This document shows positions 35,799 through 45,165 of a DNA stretch of 64,000 nucleotides, piece after piece (the first letter of the stretch is position 1; every line of letters begins with the position of its first letter). Position numbers and translations under genes: made by a program. The DNA is from Celerinatantimonas sp046054165 (lineage in GTDB: Bacteria > Pseudomonadota > Gammaproteobacteria > Enterobacterales > Celerinatantimonadaceae), in the NCBI RefSeq assembly GCF_046054165.1, contig NZ_JBFNXK010000001.1, positions 1 through 64,000 on the forward strand, in the 5' to 3' direction. The notes under the pieces were generated by a model. It saw only the letters and a program-made list of their open reading frames with translations. It searched no databases and was not told where the DNA came from.

Positions 35799-36776
35799 TT
35801 ATTCGCCCCAAACATCCGCCAACACGCGCATCCAGTTTTCACCCATAATTTTACGAACCTGAGTTTCACTGAAGCCGTTGCGCAGTAGTGCATCGGTCAG
35901 ATTAGGGAATTCCCCAAGGGTACGGATCCCTTCCGGGTTAATGATCTCGCCAAAGTTAGTCAGACGGCGGGCATAGCCTTTATCGTGAGTGAGCCATTCA
36001 AAGAATGGTTGACCATGACCTTGAGTGAAGTCGGTACCGATACCGATCTGGTCCTCGCCCACCAGGTTGAAGATGTATTGGATCGCTTCGACATAATCCT
36101 CGATAGTGGAATGAATGCCGTTTTTCAGGAATGGCGCAAACATGGTCACTCCGACAAAGCCGCCATGATCGGCGATAAACTTCAGTTCTTCATCGGACTT
36201 ATTGCGCGGATGATCTTTCAGACCGCTAGGTAAACAGTGGGAATAACAGACCGGTTTTTTCGATTCTAAAATAACCTCTTCGGAGGTTTTACCGCCGACA
36301 TGAGATAGGTCGCACATCACCCCATGCTGATTCATCTTAGCGATAATTTCACGGCCAAAGTCGGACAACCCGCCATCCCGTTCATAACAGCCGGTCCCGA
36401 CCAGATTCTGAGTGTTGTAGCACATCTGCACCACCCCAACGCCCAGTTCTTTAAAAATCTGCACATAACCCAGCTGGTCTTCAAAGGCATGGGCATTCTG
36501 AAACCCCATTAAAATACCGGTTTTACCCAGCTCTTTGGCGCGGCGGATATCGGCCGTGGTGCGGACTTGCATCACTAAATCGGCGTTTTGTTCGATCAGC
36601 GCTTTCATCGCCACAATATTGTTGACGGTGTTTTGAAACCCTTCCCAGACTGATACTGTACAGTTGACAGCCGTCAAACCACCACGACGCATATCCTCAA
36701 ACAGATCGCGATCCCATTTGGCGATGACCAAACCGTCGATAACAATGGCATCATCATGCAGTTGGACTGAATTCAT
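35799..36776 (-). CDS. M19 (membrane dipeptidase) family protein with a degenerate metal site
   Basis: First gene of the dgc operon, 325 residues, with the TIM-barrel of renal-dipeptidase-like proteins. The His ligands in VMCDLSHVGG and VCYSHC and the Asp in IGIGTDF are present. The N-terminal HxD pair, normally DGHND, is replaced by DGLVI (residues 14-18). The Glu expected after the G-I-L-M-G strand is replaced by QN (93-94). A normal dinuclear zinc site therefore seems impossible. Such genes travel with dgcAB in other bacteria; the role in betaine breakdown is undefined. AGGTG precedes the ATG. No signal peptide. Confidence 0.88.
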   Translation of the reverse strand: MNSVQLHDDAIVIDGLVIAKWDRDLFEDMRRGGLTAVNCTVSVWEGFQNTVNNIVAMKALIEQNADLVMQVRTTADIRRAKELGKTGILMGFQNAHAFEDQLGYVQIFKELGVGVVQMCYNTQNLVGTGCYERDGGLSDFGREIIAKMNQHGVMCDLSHVGGKTSEEVILESKKPVCYSHCLPSGLKDHPRNKSDEELKFIADHGGFVGVTMFAPFLKNGIHSTIEDYVEAIQYIFNLVGEDQIGIGTDFTQGHGQPFFEWLTHDKGYARRLTNFGEIINPEGIRTLGEFPNLTDALLRNGFSETQVRKIMGENWMRVLADVWGE

Positions 36777-36837
36777 TATTTCACCTATCTAAAGATTTTC
36801 GAGTTACTCCAGAATAGGAAGAATCGGTCACTCACAT

Positions 36838-36865
36838 TGTTCTGAAAACGTCACCCAAAAGACCC
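36838..36865. promoter_or_regulatory. Candidate operator of the dipeptidase-dgc-etf operon
   Basis: TGTT-CTGAAAAC-GTCA at 36838-36853 resembles the TGTC-N7-GACA family and runs into ACCCAAAAGACCC (36853-36865). That 13-base string recurs exactly at 38814-38826. It lies about 60 bases upstream of the first gene of the operon. Confidence 0.45.
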
Positions 36866-37061
36866 TGAGCGCAGTACGAGTTCAGGCCGTGCCAATCCTC
36901 AAGTAACAAGCCCTTTTAATCGAGGGTACACTCCCCCGAAAACGCAGCTTCATGAAAAATGTTGACTAAGATCCAAAAGATAAACAGAGGTAAAAAGCAG
37001 ATGAATATGCATGCCGCCGAGCCCAATTCAAGGCTACAGCGGCATTCAGAAAGAAGGCAAT

Positions 37062-38216
37062 CTAAAGGGCGACCGAGCCGTAAGTCGGTTCGTATTGAGC
37101 GTTTGCCAACGCCCGAATCGATTGTTGTTGTATCGGATTGACGTAACTACTCTGATAGTTTAATTCCGACATCACTTTGTTGTTGACGTTTAATGGCACC
37201 ACGGTTTGTTCTTGCAAACTCAGACTATCGCGCATACCGCTGCGTTCTTCCCGAGGGGGAATCCCGATATGAACCCGATAACATTTGCTAAAATGAGGGG
37301 ATGATACAAAACCGCAGGCGGTAGCGATCTCAATGATCGACATTGAAGTTTGTTTCAACAACTGCCGAGCGCGGAACAAACGTAGTTTCAGATAATATTT
37401 CGAGGGTGAACACTGCAGATATTTTTGGAACAAGCGTTCTAATTGACGCCGTGACAAATCGACATAACTCGCCAATTCATCCAATTCGATGGTCTCTTCG
37501 ATGTTCGCTTCCATTAACGTAATCGCTTCTACCAGTTTGGGTTGCGCAGTGCCGAGCACATGGCGTAGCGGGATCCGCTGATAGTCCGATTCATTACGCA
37601 CTCGGTCACAAATAAACATCTCGGAAATACTAGCGGTTAACTGATAGCCAAAATCACGTTTGATCATATACAGCATCATATCCATCGGTACCGAACCACC
37701 ACTACAAGTCATTCGATCCCGATCAACAACGAACAGATGATTGGTGCAACGCACTTTCGGATAAGCTTCCTGCAGCGAGGCAATACACTCCCAATGAGCA
37801 CTACAATCATAACCATCCAACAGCCCGGCTTCCGCCAATAGATAAGGGCCCGTACACACCCCACCCAGTTGGATCTGTTTACGAGCCAGCGATTTCAACC
37901 AAGACACCTGAGCCCGACTATAACTACGCGTAATATTGACGCCCCCCACAACAATTAAAGCGTCCAATTCCGGCACGTTTTTGATCGAACAATCGGGGAC
38001 GATATTGATCCCGTCACTGGCTTTAATCGCCTCACCATCTTCACTAATCGTGTACCAGTCATAGAGTTCTTTGCCGCTTAACTGATTAGCCATTCGTAGC
38101 GGATCGACAGCGGATGCCAACGCGATCATGGTAAAATTATTGAGTAACAAGAAGCCAATGCGATGGGTCTTGCCTCTTACTGCATTCTCTTGAAGTGAAA
38201 TGTTAAATTCAGACAT
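37062..38216 (-). CDS. gbdR: AraC/GlxA family transcriptional activator GbdR
   Basis: Likely senses glycine betaine or dimethylglycine and activates the whole catabolic block. The 384-residue form starts at MSEFNISLQEN because GAGG lies eight bases upstream. The N-terminal DJ-1/PfpI-like sensor covers about residues 18-200 (RIGFLLLNNFTMIALASAVDPLRMANQ, GGVCTGPYLLAEAGLLDGYDCSAHW). The C-terminal AraC helix-turn-helix pair begins near 250 (DELASYVDLSRRQLERLFQKYL and SIIEIATACGFVSSPHFSKCYR). It sits between the dgc operon and sda, all on the minus strand. Name assigned by context and architecture. Confidence 0.92.
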   Translation of the reverse strand: MSEFNISLQENAVRGKTHRIGFLLLNNFTMIALASAVDPLRMANQLSGKELYDWYTISEDGEAIKASDGINIVPDCSIKNVPELDALIVVGGVNITRSYSRAQVSWLKSLARKQIQLGGVCTGPYLLAEAGLLDGYDCSAHWECIASLQEAYPKVRCTNHLFVVDRDRMTCSGGSVPMDMMLYMIKRDFGYQLTASISEMFICDRVRNESDYQRIPLRHVLGTAQPKLVEAITLMEANIEETIELDELASYVDLSRRQLERLFQKYLQCSPSKYYLKLRLFRARQLLKQTSMSIIEIATACGFVSSPHFSKCYRVHIGIPPREERSGMRDSLSLQEQTVVPLNVNNKVMSELNYQSSYVNPIQQQSIRALANAQYEPTYGSVAL

Positions 38217-38968
38217 TGCGCTAACCTCATGTATTATGGCTCGCTCCAAAACCATTGGACAAGCAATATGTTCCTGCACTTCACAAACGCGTTTCCAATT
38301 TGTTTCCAAATTTTGGCGTAATATTAATGTTATGTATCGCCAAGGATTTTCTGAAACTTTAGTGACTCGCTCTTCTCACACATCCTTTACTGACGGTCTT
38401 AAAAGCAAGATTTAAAGTCATTTGGGTATCGGTATGAGCTTATCTTTCTCATGATTACACGGCACATATCTATACAAGAAAACACCAAAGGGCCGATCCC
38501 AAAACAAACAGATATTTATCAACTTGGCAACATTTACAACAGCAACTTCTATGCCTCATATTGATATTAATAAAATTAATAGTTAAGAATGGCGCAAATA
38601 GACATGTCGATGCCTGATTTACGATAGTTGAAGCGAGTCTACACTAGGGAAAAAATGAAAAAGCGGAACTTAGCACATATTTTATTCATTAATTTGAAAT
38701 TTTATTTTCAGTTTTTTTACAAGTTTGCCCCATTTTTTAACATGTTTGCCCTGTCTTGGAGATTTTGTAATCAGTTGTCATGATTTTAACCCGTGTCAGA
38801 GTCCAGAAAAGTAACCCAAAAGACCCATAAATACCGGTCAATGCCAGCAAATCATGCATCAGGGCTCTTGCTACATGATTGCTTCATTGCGGATCACAGG
38901 GCTGCTGATGTCGGTAAATCAACTGAATAGACGGTTCTCTGAACGACCTTTGACATCAGCACACCGCA
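38217..38968. other. 750-bp region between gbdR and the serine dehydratase gene
   Basis: No gene. It holds two GTTTGCCC repeats 21 bp apart (38723-38730 and 38744-38751) and TGTCATGA at 38777. AGTC-CAGAAAA-GTAA at 38800-38814 runs into ACCCAAAAGACCC (38814-38826). A 10-bp inverted repeat TGCTGATGTC / GACATCAGCA (38903-38912 and 38952-38961) lies just past the dehydratase stop. It probably includes the gbdR promoter. Confidence 0.5.
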
Positions 38969-40345
38969 TTAACATTCGATAGTATTGACCGCCAGACCAC
39001 CCCGAGAGGTTTCTTTATATTTATCCTGCATATCTCGCCCGGTATCCCGCATGGTCATAATCACCTGATCCAAAGTGACAAAATGGGTGCCGTTACCGCG
39101 CAGTGCCATCTGCGCCGCATTGATGGCCTTCATCGCCGCGATGGCATTACGTTCGATGCAAGGCACCTGCACCAACCCACCGACCGGATCACAGGTGAGG
39201 CCCAGATTATGTTCCAAGGCAATTTCAGCTGCATTCTCGACCTGTTCCGGGGTCGCGCCCATCACTTCGGCCAATCCGGCCGCCGCCATGGCACAAGCGG
39301 AACCGACTTCTCCCTGGCACCCTACTTCAGCACCGGAGATAGAAGCATTCTTTTTACACAAAGCTCCAATGGCTCCGGCCGCCAGCAAAAAGCGCAGCAC
39401 ATCGTTACTGCCGGTGTCCTTGCCAAAGCGCATGTAATACATCAACACGGCTGGTACGATCCCGGCGGCACCGTTGGTCGGTGCGGTCACCATCCGCCCT
39501 CCGGCGGCGTTTTCTTCATTAACGGCCAGCGCATAGAGATTGACCCAATCCATGCCACTTAAAGTGGCACAAATGACATTCTCCGATGACACCTGAACTA
39601 ATGAACGATACAGTGAAGGCGCCCGCCGCTGTACTCGCAGCCCTCCGGGTAAAATGCCCTCACTTTCCAAGCCATTGGCAATGCACTCCTGCATCACTCG
39701 CCAGATCTCATCCACACCACTATGAATCGCAGCCTCACTCCGCCAAACGCGCTCATTCGCTAACATCAGATCACTGATCCGAAATTTATTCTCAACACAG
39801 AGGTCGAGCAATTGCTTGGCCGTATTGAAATCATAAGGCAGGTCATGCTGGGGCACCAGATGAGCTCCGGCAGTCGCTTCGCTTTCATCAAGCACAAAAC
39901 CACCACCAATGGAGTAATAGCAATTGCTGTGTAGCAATGTCTCCTTACCAAAAGCACTCAGGCGCATGGCATTAGGATGATAGGGCAACACTTCATCGAT
40001 AAACTGCAGATCGTGATTCCAGTCAAAAGCAATTCCCGGGCCGCCAGCCAGCGCCAGATAACCGGTTTCGCAGATGGCCTTGACGGCGGGATCGATAGAA
40101 CGTGGGTCCACGGTATCAGGAGATTCGCCCATCAAACCGACCACCACCGATTTATCGGTGCCGTGGCCGACCCCTGTGGCGCTGAGCGAGCCGAACAACT
40201 CGATCTGAATCCGTTCAACAGCGGTGCGGATCCCGATGTCAGTTAGTTCTGTGGCAAACATTTTTGCAGCCCGCATCGGTCCAACTGTATGGGAACTAGA
40301 AGGGCCAATGCCGACTTTAAACAGATCAAAAATACTGATACCCAT
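38969..40345 (-). CDS. sdaB: L-serine ammonia-lyase (iron-sulfur serine dehydratase)
   Basis: Deaminates L-serine to pyruvate and ammonia, the exit of the betaine-glycine-serine route into central metabolism. The single-chain 458-residue enzyme begins MGISIFDLFKVGIGPSSSHTVGPM. Cys residues likely to bind the [4Fe-4S] cluster are in SGAEVGCQGEVGSACAMAAAG and GLTCDPVGGLVQVPCIERN. The start at 40345 has GGAG six bases upstream. The name follows the gene found in the betaine regulon of Pseudomonas; sdaA would be equally defensible by sequence. A TGTC-N7-GACA element lies 55 bases upstream. Confidence 0.93.
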   Translation of the reverse strand: MGISIFDLFKVGIGPSSSHTVGPMRAAKMFATELTDIGIRTAVERIQIELFGSLSATGVGHGTDKSVVVGLMGESPDTVDPRSIDPAVKAICETGYLALAGGPGIAFDWNHDLQFIDEVLPYHPNAMRLSAFGKETLLHSNCYYSIGGGFVLDESEATAGAHLVPQHDLPYDFNTAKQLLDLCVENKFRISDLMLANERVWRSEAAIHSGVDEIWRVMQECIANGLESEGILPGGLRVQRRAPSLYRSLVQVSSENVICATLSGMDWVNLYALAVNEENAAGGRMVTAPTNGAAGIVPAVLMYYMRFGKDTGSNDVLRFLLAAGAIGALCKKNASISGAEVGCQGEVGSACAMAAAGLAEVMGATPEQVENAAEIALEHNLGLTCDPVGGLVQVPCIERNAIAAMKAINAAQMALRGNGTHFVTLDQVIMTMRDTGRDMQDKYKETSRGGLAVNTIEC

Positions 40346-40399
40346 AATGCTCTCCAAGGTAGATATGGATTCATTATCGGGTTAACTAAAATGGCTCGC

Positions 40400-40416
40400 A
40401 TGTCATGAAACGACAT
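40400..40416. promoter_or_regulatory. Candidate operator of the serine dehydratase gene
   Basis: ATGTC-ATGAAAC-GACAT is a perfect 5-bp inverted repeat with a 7-base centre containing TGAA, in common with the elements at 24814 and 24733. The spacing also matches 48144-48159. Confidence 0.5.
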
Positions 40417-40550
40417 CTACCGATATTCCTTCGCCGTCTGACGACTTTGATTGGAGGGTAAAATGGCACTGATGACGGAATTAAAAACAGTAGAGAAAGC
40501 GACCTACGCCTTCCCTAACCTATATTGAGAGTGCTATCTAGAATATTTGT

Positions 40551-41417
40551 TTAGTTGCTAAAAACGACCGTGCGGTTGCCATTTAAGAACACGCGCTTTT
40601 CAACGTGATAACGCACCGCATTAAATAAAGTCACCCGTTCGATATCCTGGCCCTTAGCCACCAAATCTTCTGGATAACAAGCATGATCCACGGTCTGGAT
40701 CCCTTGGGTAATAATCGGTCCTTCATCCAGATCATCATTCACATAATGCGCCGTGGCACCAACCATTTTCACCCCTTTTGCCCATGCTTGATGATAGGGC
40801 CGAGCCCCTTTAAAACCGGGCAATAACGAGTGATGAATATTGATCGCCCGACCACTAAGCTGTTTGCTCATCTCGGGGGAAAGGATTTGCATGTAGCGCG
40901 CTAACACCACCAGATCAATTTGATATTGGTCTAACAAGGCAAGGATCTGTGCTTCCTGCTGCGGTTTAGTCTCGGCGGTAATCGGCAGATGGTAATAAGG
41001 AATGTTATGCCAGTTAGCCAGCTGTTCCAGATCGGGATGATTGGAGATGATCACCGGCACATCAATCAACAACTGCCCGGTACGATGGCGAAACAACAAG
41101 TCATTGAGGCAATGGTCAAATTTAGAGACCAAAATGGCAATTCGCTCCCGATGCAGTGGCGAGGTTAGCTGCCATTGCATGCCGAATGGCTCAGCACGAG
41201 TGACAAACTGCTTAGCGAACTGCTCTGGATCAAACGGATCACTACCGGGCAAAAATTCGATACGAATAAAAAATCGTTGACTAAATCGGTCATCAAACGA
41301 ATGGAGTTCATTAATATAGTGCTGCGATTGCGCCATAAATCGGGTCACGACATCAACGGTGCCCACTTTACTGGGGCAACTGGCGGTAAAGATCCAGGCA
41401 TCGGGCTGACGACTCAT
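40551..41417 (-). CDS. purU: Formyltetrahydrofolate deformylase PurU
   Basis: Hydrolyses 10-formyl-tetrahydrofolate to formate and free tetrahydrofolate. In this cluster it relieves the one-carbon load made by sarcosine oxidation and serine turnover. It is 288 residues. The N-terminal ACT domain is ASCPSKVGTVDVVTRFMAQSQHYINEL. The catalytic formyltransferase fold shows NIHHSLLPGFKGARPYHQAW with His, and TAHYVNDDLDEGPIITQ with Asp. The start at 41417 has AGGAG just upstream; the longer frame adds six residues. It is the last gene of the glyA-sox transcription direction, but a terminator separates it from soxG. Confidence 0.95.
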   Translation of the reverse strand: MSRQPDAWIFTASCPSKVGTVDVVTRFMAQSQHYINELHSFDDRFSQRFFIRIEFLPGSDPFDPEQFAKQFVTRAEPFGMQWQLTSPLHRERIAILVSKFDHCLNDLLFRHRTGQLLIDVPVIISNHPDLEQLANWHNIPYYHLPITAETKPQQEAQILALLDQYQIDLVVLARYMQILSPEMSKQLSGRAINIHHSLLPGFKGARPYHQAWAKGVKMVGATAHYVNDDLDEGPIITQGIQTVDHACYPEDLVAKGQDIERVTLFNAVRYHVEKRVFLNGNRTVVFSN

Positions 41418-41435
41418 AAAAACTCCTGTAAACAA

Positions 41436-41465
41436 ATGAAAAAGGCGTACCGCATCGGTACGCCT
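41436..41465 (-). terminator. Intrinsic terminator between soxG and purU
   Basis: On the minus strand AGGCGTACCG-ATG-CGGTACGCCT forms a perfect 10-bp stem followed by a T-run. It would reduce purU expression relative to the sox genes unless read through. Confidence 0.85.
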
Positions 41466-41471
41466 CCACGA

Positions 41472-42146
41472 CTAACGCTGAACAACAAGGCCATATTCTT
41501 CCGCGGCATCTTGCAACCACAACCAGAGGTAATCGGCAAAACTGCGTCTGACCACCAACTCCCAGCTCTGCTCGCCGGTACGGCAAAATAGTGCACTACT
41601 TTTAGCCAGCGTCGAGCCAGCCACTTTGCCCACCGGGAAGTGGCTGGGGTGAATATCCAATGACGTGCCTTTTTTCAGCACATCACTGGCATGGCTCCCC
41701 GATAACTCAAGCAGAGTCTGACCGCCACTGACATTCACCACACTATAATGGCCGCTCAAGCTTTGGTGTAACTGCTGTTCCACTTCACTAGCGCGTTTAA
41801 AGTCAACCAGCAGCAACCATTGGTCAGGGCTGATCCAACGGATCGTCACATCCTCATAGTTGGCCGAAGTCAACGGTTGGGTCGGCAATGGCCCTCCCAA
41901 AACTTCAGCGGCGCCACTCAGAAATGAGTCATCTTGCTGCGAGCCGCGCAGGGTCAGATGCCCCATCAACGGCTTCTCGCATAAAACCACACCGGCACTG
42001 GCTGCAGAGCTGACGTTTTTGCGATAGACACCTGCGTTATACAGCGGTGATTCAATGCGCACGGAGCCATCCGCTAGTTGATCCATAAAGGCAACTCGTT
42101 TAACTGCGCTCTCGGTACTTTCTTGCATAACTAGAGTCTCAGACAT
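41472..42146 (-). CDS. soxG: Sarcosine oxidase gamma subunit
   Basis: Structural subunit of the heterotetrameric sarcosine oxidase, 224 residues. It has the GcvT-like fold typical of SoxG (ITIRWISPDQWLLLVDF-type strand read as VTIRWISPDQWLLL, then VNVSGGQTLLELSGSHASDVLKKGTSLDIHPSHFP and KSSALFCRTGEQSWELVVRRSFADYLWLWLQDAA). Its ATG overlaps the end of soxA by eight bases with GGAG inside soxA, so translation is coupled. Confidence 0.94.
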   Translation of the reverse strand: MSETLVMQESTESAVKRVAFMDQLADGSVRIESPLYNAGVYRKNVSSAASAGVVLCEKPLMGHLTLRGSQQDDSFLSGAAEVLGGPLPTQPLTSANYEDVTIRWISPDQWLLLVDFKRASEVEQQLHQSLSGHYSVVNVSGGQTLLELSGSHASDVLKKGTSLDIHPSHFPVGKVAGSTLAKSSALFCRTGEQSWELVVRRSFADYLWLWLQDAAEEYGLVVQR

Positions 42147-45100
42147 TCTGACGTTCTCCTTTAGGATCGAAGAAGATCGGGCTGCAAATTTCGGCCTCGA
42201 TCACCCGGCCATCGGCCAGTGGATAATAGACAGTTTCGCCGCTGCGATCGTGTCCGCCACGGATAAAGCCAAGGGCGATACTACGACCTAAGGTGTGACT
42301 CCAATAACTGGAGCTGACATGTCCTAACATGGTCATCGGTAACGGTTGCTTCGGATCTTTGACCGCCTGCGCGCCTTCCGGCAAAATCACCTGCGGATCA
42401 CGGGTTTTTAATCCAACCAACTGTTTACGGGCGGCGCGTTGGTTATCCTCACGCATCATGCCGCGTTTACCCACATAGCTAAACGGCTTAGCATTCGAGA
42501 CACACCAACTCATGCCTAAGTCATGCGGGGTGACAGTACCATCGGTATCCTGTCCGGTAATCACAAAGCCTTTTTCTGCCCGCAGAATGTGCATAGTTTC
42601 AGTGCCATACGGAGTCAGATCGTATTTAGCACCGTGTTCAAACAGTTTTTCCCACAAGTACATGCCATAGTTGGCCTGAACATTGATTTCAAACGACAAC
42701 TCACCCGTGAAGGAGATCCGGAAGATCCGTGCCGGGACCCCAGCGATCACGCCCTGCTGCCAGCTCATAAAGCTGAAGTTCTCATGGCTGAGATCCATAT
42801 CGGTCAGCTCACTTAGCAATTGACGACTCTTCGGACCACTCAAGGTCAATGTTGCCCACTGATCGGTGACACTGGTGAAATAGACTTCCAGCTCTGGCCA
42901 TTCGGTCTGATGATACAGTTCCAACCATTCCAGCACGCCAGCGGCCCCACCGGTGGTGGTGGTCATTAAGAAGTGATTTTCGCCCAGACAAGAGGTCACC
43001 CCATCATCAAAGACCATGCCGTCTTCATGACACATCAAGCCATAACGACATTTGCCTACACCTAATTTAGCCCAAGCATTGGTATAAATACGGCTGATAA
43101 ATTCGCGGGCATCTTTACCCTGAATATCAATCTTACCAAGGGTCGATGCATCCAGAATCGCCACACCATTGCGAGCCGCCTGACATTCCCGATTGGTGGC
43201 ATCGCGCATCGATTCGCCCCCTTTAGGGTAATACCAAGGACGTTTCCACTGACCAACATCTTCAAATTTGGCTCCGTGCGCCTCATGCCAGCGATGCATC
43301 GCCGTTAATCGTTTCGGATCAAACAGTTCACCACAATCCCGTCCGACCACCGCACCAAAGGTCACCGGAGTATAGTTAGGACGAAATACCGTAGTGCCGG
43401 TTTCAGGAATCGTTTTCCCCTGTGCTTTCGCGGCAATAGCCATCCCGTTGATGTTACCCAATTTGCCCTGATCAGTTCCAAAGCCCAGCGCGGTATAACG
43501 TTTAACGTGTTCGATCGCTTCGAAGCCTTCACGCACTGCCAGTTCAATCGCCGCCGCAGTCACATCGTTCTGCAAATCCACAAACTGCTTCGGTGCCCGT
43601 GACGTCGGTTTGGTGTGGGGAATATGGAACAGCGCCATCGGCTGACCACTCACGATGTTTTCCGTTTTCGGTAGTTCAATGGCCTCATGCGACAGACCTA
43701 AATCAGTCAAGGCTTGCTGTGCGGCCTGCGCCCCTTCTAGCAATACTTCCTTGAGAGAATAAGTGCCGTTAATGCCCCCAGCGGTTAGTTGGTTCTGCTG
43801 CGTTTTGCCAGGAAGAAAACCAATCACTTCATCGTTCCATACAGGCAGGCAGCCGGTATGACAGGAAAGATGAACCACAGGACTCCATCCCCCAGAGCTC
43901 GCCACCGTATCACAGGTTAAAAATTTCGCACGACCGGTCAGTTGTTCACCTTTGGCATCAATACTCGAGACCCACACACCATCGATGCATTTGCTGCCTT
44001 TGGCCTCGATGACTGCACTACCGGTGATGATTCGGATCCCCTGTTGGTGAGCCTTCTCGATCAAGGTTCCCTGTGGATTGGCTCGCGTATCAACAATAGC
44101 CACTACTTCACGGCCACTGCCATGCCAGTCTAAAGCACACTGATAAGCATCATCATTGGTCGTCATTAACACCAATTTCTGGCCTGGAGTCACCGCATAG
44201 CGGTTGATATAAGCAGAGATTGCCGAAGGCAACATACAACCCGGCAGATCGTTATTAGAAAATACCAATGGCCGCTCATGCGCCCCAGTCGCCAATACGA
44301 CCCAACGGGCTCGTACACGATGCAACCGAGCACGGATCTGACCGTTCCCGGTTTCACCTAGATGGTCAGTTAATTGCTGATGAATCGTCAGGAAGTTTTG
44401 ATCGTGATAACCGTTGACCGTCGCATACGAGAGCAAAGTCACTTCCGGATAAGTCGCCAATTCAGCCACAACGTTAGCCACCCATTCGCTGGCTGGTTTT
44501 CCGTCAAGTTGTTGCTGAGTATCCAGTAGGTGACCGCCGAATTCGTTTTGCTCATCAGCCAGAATCACCCGAGCCCCACTACGTGCTGCGGTCAAGGCCG
44601 CCACTAACCCAGCGGGACCGGCACCGACGACCAACAGATCACAGTGCTGATTCATTTTGTCATATTTATCTGGATCGTGTTCTTCTGGTGCAGCGCCAAG
44701 ACCCGCCGCTTTACGGATAAATTTCTCATAGGTTTTCCACATTGATTGTGGAAACATGAAGGTTTTATAGTAAAAACCCGGAGGCATCATTTTACCGCCG
44801 ACTTTACCAATAATTCCCATAATATCAGTATCGACACTCGGCCAACCGTTGGTGGAACGGCAAACCAGCCCATCATAAAGGCTCTGTTGAGTGGCCCGCA
44901 CGTTCGGGACCTGCGTCGCCGGGTGACTGCCGATCTGTAGTACCGCATTGGGTTCTTCGGCACCACTAGCCACAATGCCGCGTACTCGGCTGTATTTGAA
45001 ACTACGACCGAGGATAGAAACGCCGTTAGCAAGCAGCGCAGAGGCGATGGTATCGCCCTGATAGCCTTGATACTGACGGTTATTAAAGCGAAATGAAAAC

Positions 45101-45153
45101 TGTTTAGAGCGGTCGATGCGACCGCCTGAACGAAGACGATTTTTCTGGCTCAT
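42139..45153 (-). CDS. soxA: Sarcosine oxidase alpha subunit
   Basis: Large subunit of sarcosine oxidase: oxidises sarcosine to glycine, transfers the methyl group to tetrahydrofolate as 5,10-methylene-THF and reduces oxygen. The 1004 residues comprise an N-terminal ferredoxin-like segment (FRFNNRQYQGYQGDTIASALLANGV), the NAD-binding motif LLVVGAGPAGLVAALTAARSGARV near residue 170, and a C-terminal GcvT-like folate-binding domain (RDATNRECQAARNGVAILDAS, MILRAEKGF-type stretch as MHILRAEKGFVITGQDTDGT). The start at 45153 has GGAG eight bases upstream. It lies 12 bases after soxD. Confidence 0.96.
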   Translation of the reverse strand: MSQKNRLRSGGRIDRSKQFSFRFNNRQYQGYQGDTIASALLANGVSILGRSFKYSRVRGIVASGAEEPNAVLQIGSHPATQVPNVRATQQSLYDGLVCRSTNGWPSVDTDIMGIIGKVGGKMMPPGFYYKTFMFPQSMWKTYEKFIRKAAGLGAAPEEHDPDKYDKMNQHCDLLVVGAGPAGLVAALTAARSGARVILADEQNEFGGHLLDTQQQLDGKPASEWVANVVAELATYPEVTLLSYATVNGYHDQNFLTIHQQLTDHLGETGNGQIRARLHRVRARWVVLATGAHERPLVFSNNDLPGCMLPSAISAYINRYAVTPGQKLVLMTTNDDAYQCALDWHGSGREVVAIVDTRANPQGTLIEKAHQQGIRIITGSAVIEAKGSKCIDGVWVSSIDAKGEQLTGRAKFLTCDTVASSGGWSPVVHLSCHTGCLPVWNDEVIGFLPGKTQQNQLTAGGINGTYSLKEVLLEGAQAAQQALTDLGLSHEAIELPKTENIVSGQPMALFHIPHTKPTSRAPKQFVDLQNDVTAAAIELAVREGFEAIEHVKRYTALGFGTDQGKLGNINGMAIAAKAQGKTIPETGTTVFRPNYTPVTFGAVVGRDCGELFDPKRLTAMHRWHEAHGAKFEDVGQWKRPWYYPKGGESMRDATNRECQAARNGVAILDASTLGKIDIQGKDAREFISRIYTNAWAKLGVGKCRYGLMCHEDGMVFDDGVTSCLGENHFLMTTTTGGAAGVLEWLELYHQTEWPELEVYFTSVTDQWATLTLSGPKSRQLLSELTDMDLSHENFSFMSWQQGVIAGVPARIFRISFTGELSFEINVQANYGMYLWEKLFEHGAKYDLTPYGTETMHILRAEKGFVITGQDTDGTVTPHDLGMSWCVSNAKPFSYVGKRGMMREDNQRAARKQLVGLKTRDPQVILPEGAQAVKDPKQPLPMTMLGHVSSSYWSHTLGRSIALGFIRGGHDRSGETVYYPLADGRVIEAEICSPIFFDPKGERQNV

Positions 45154-45165
45154 GGGCAACACTCC

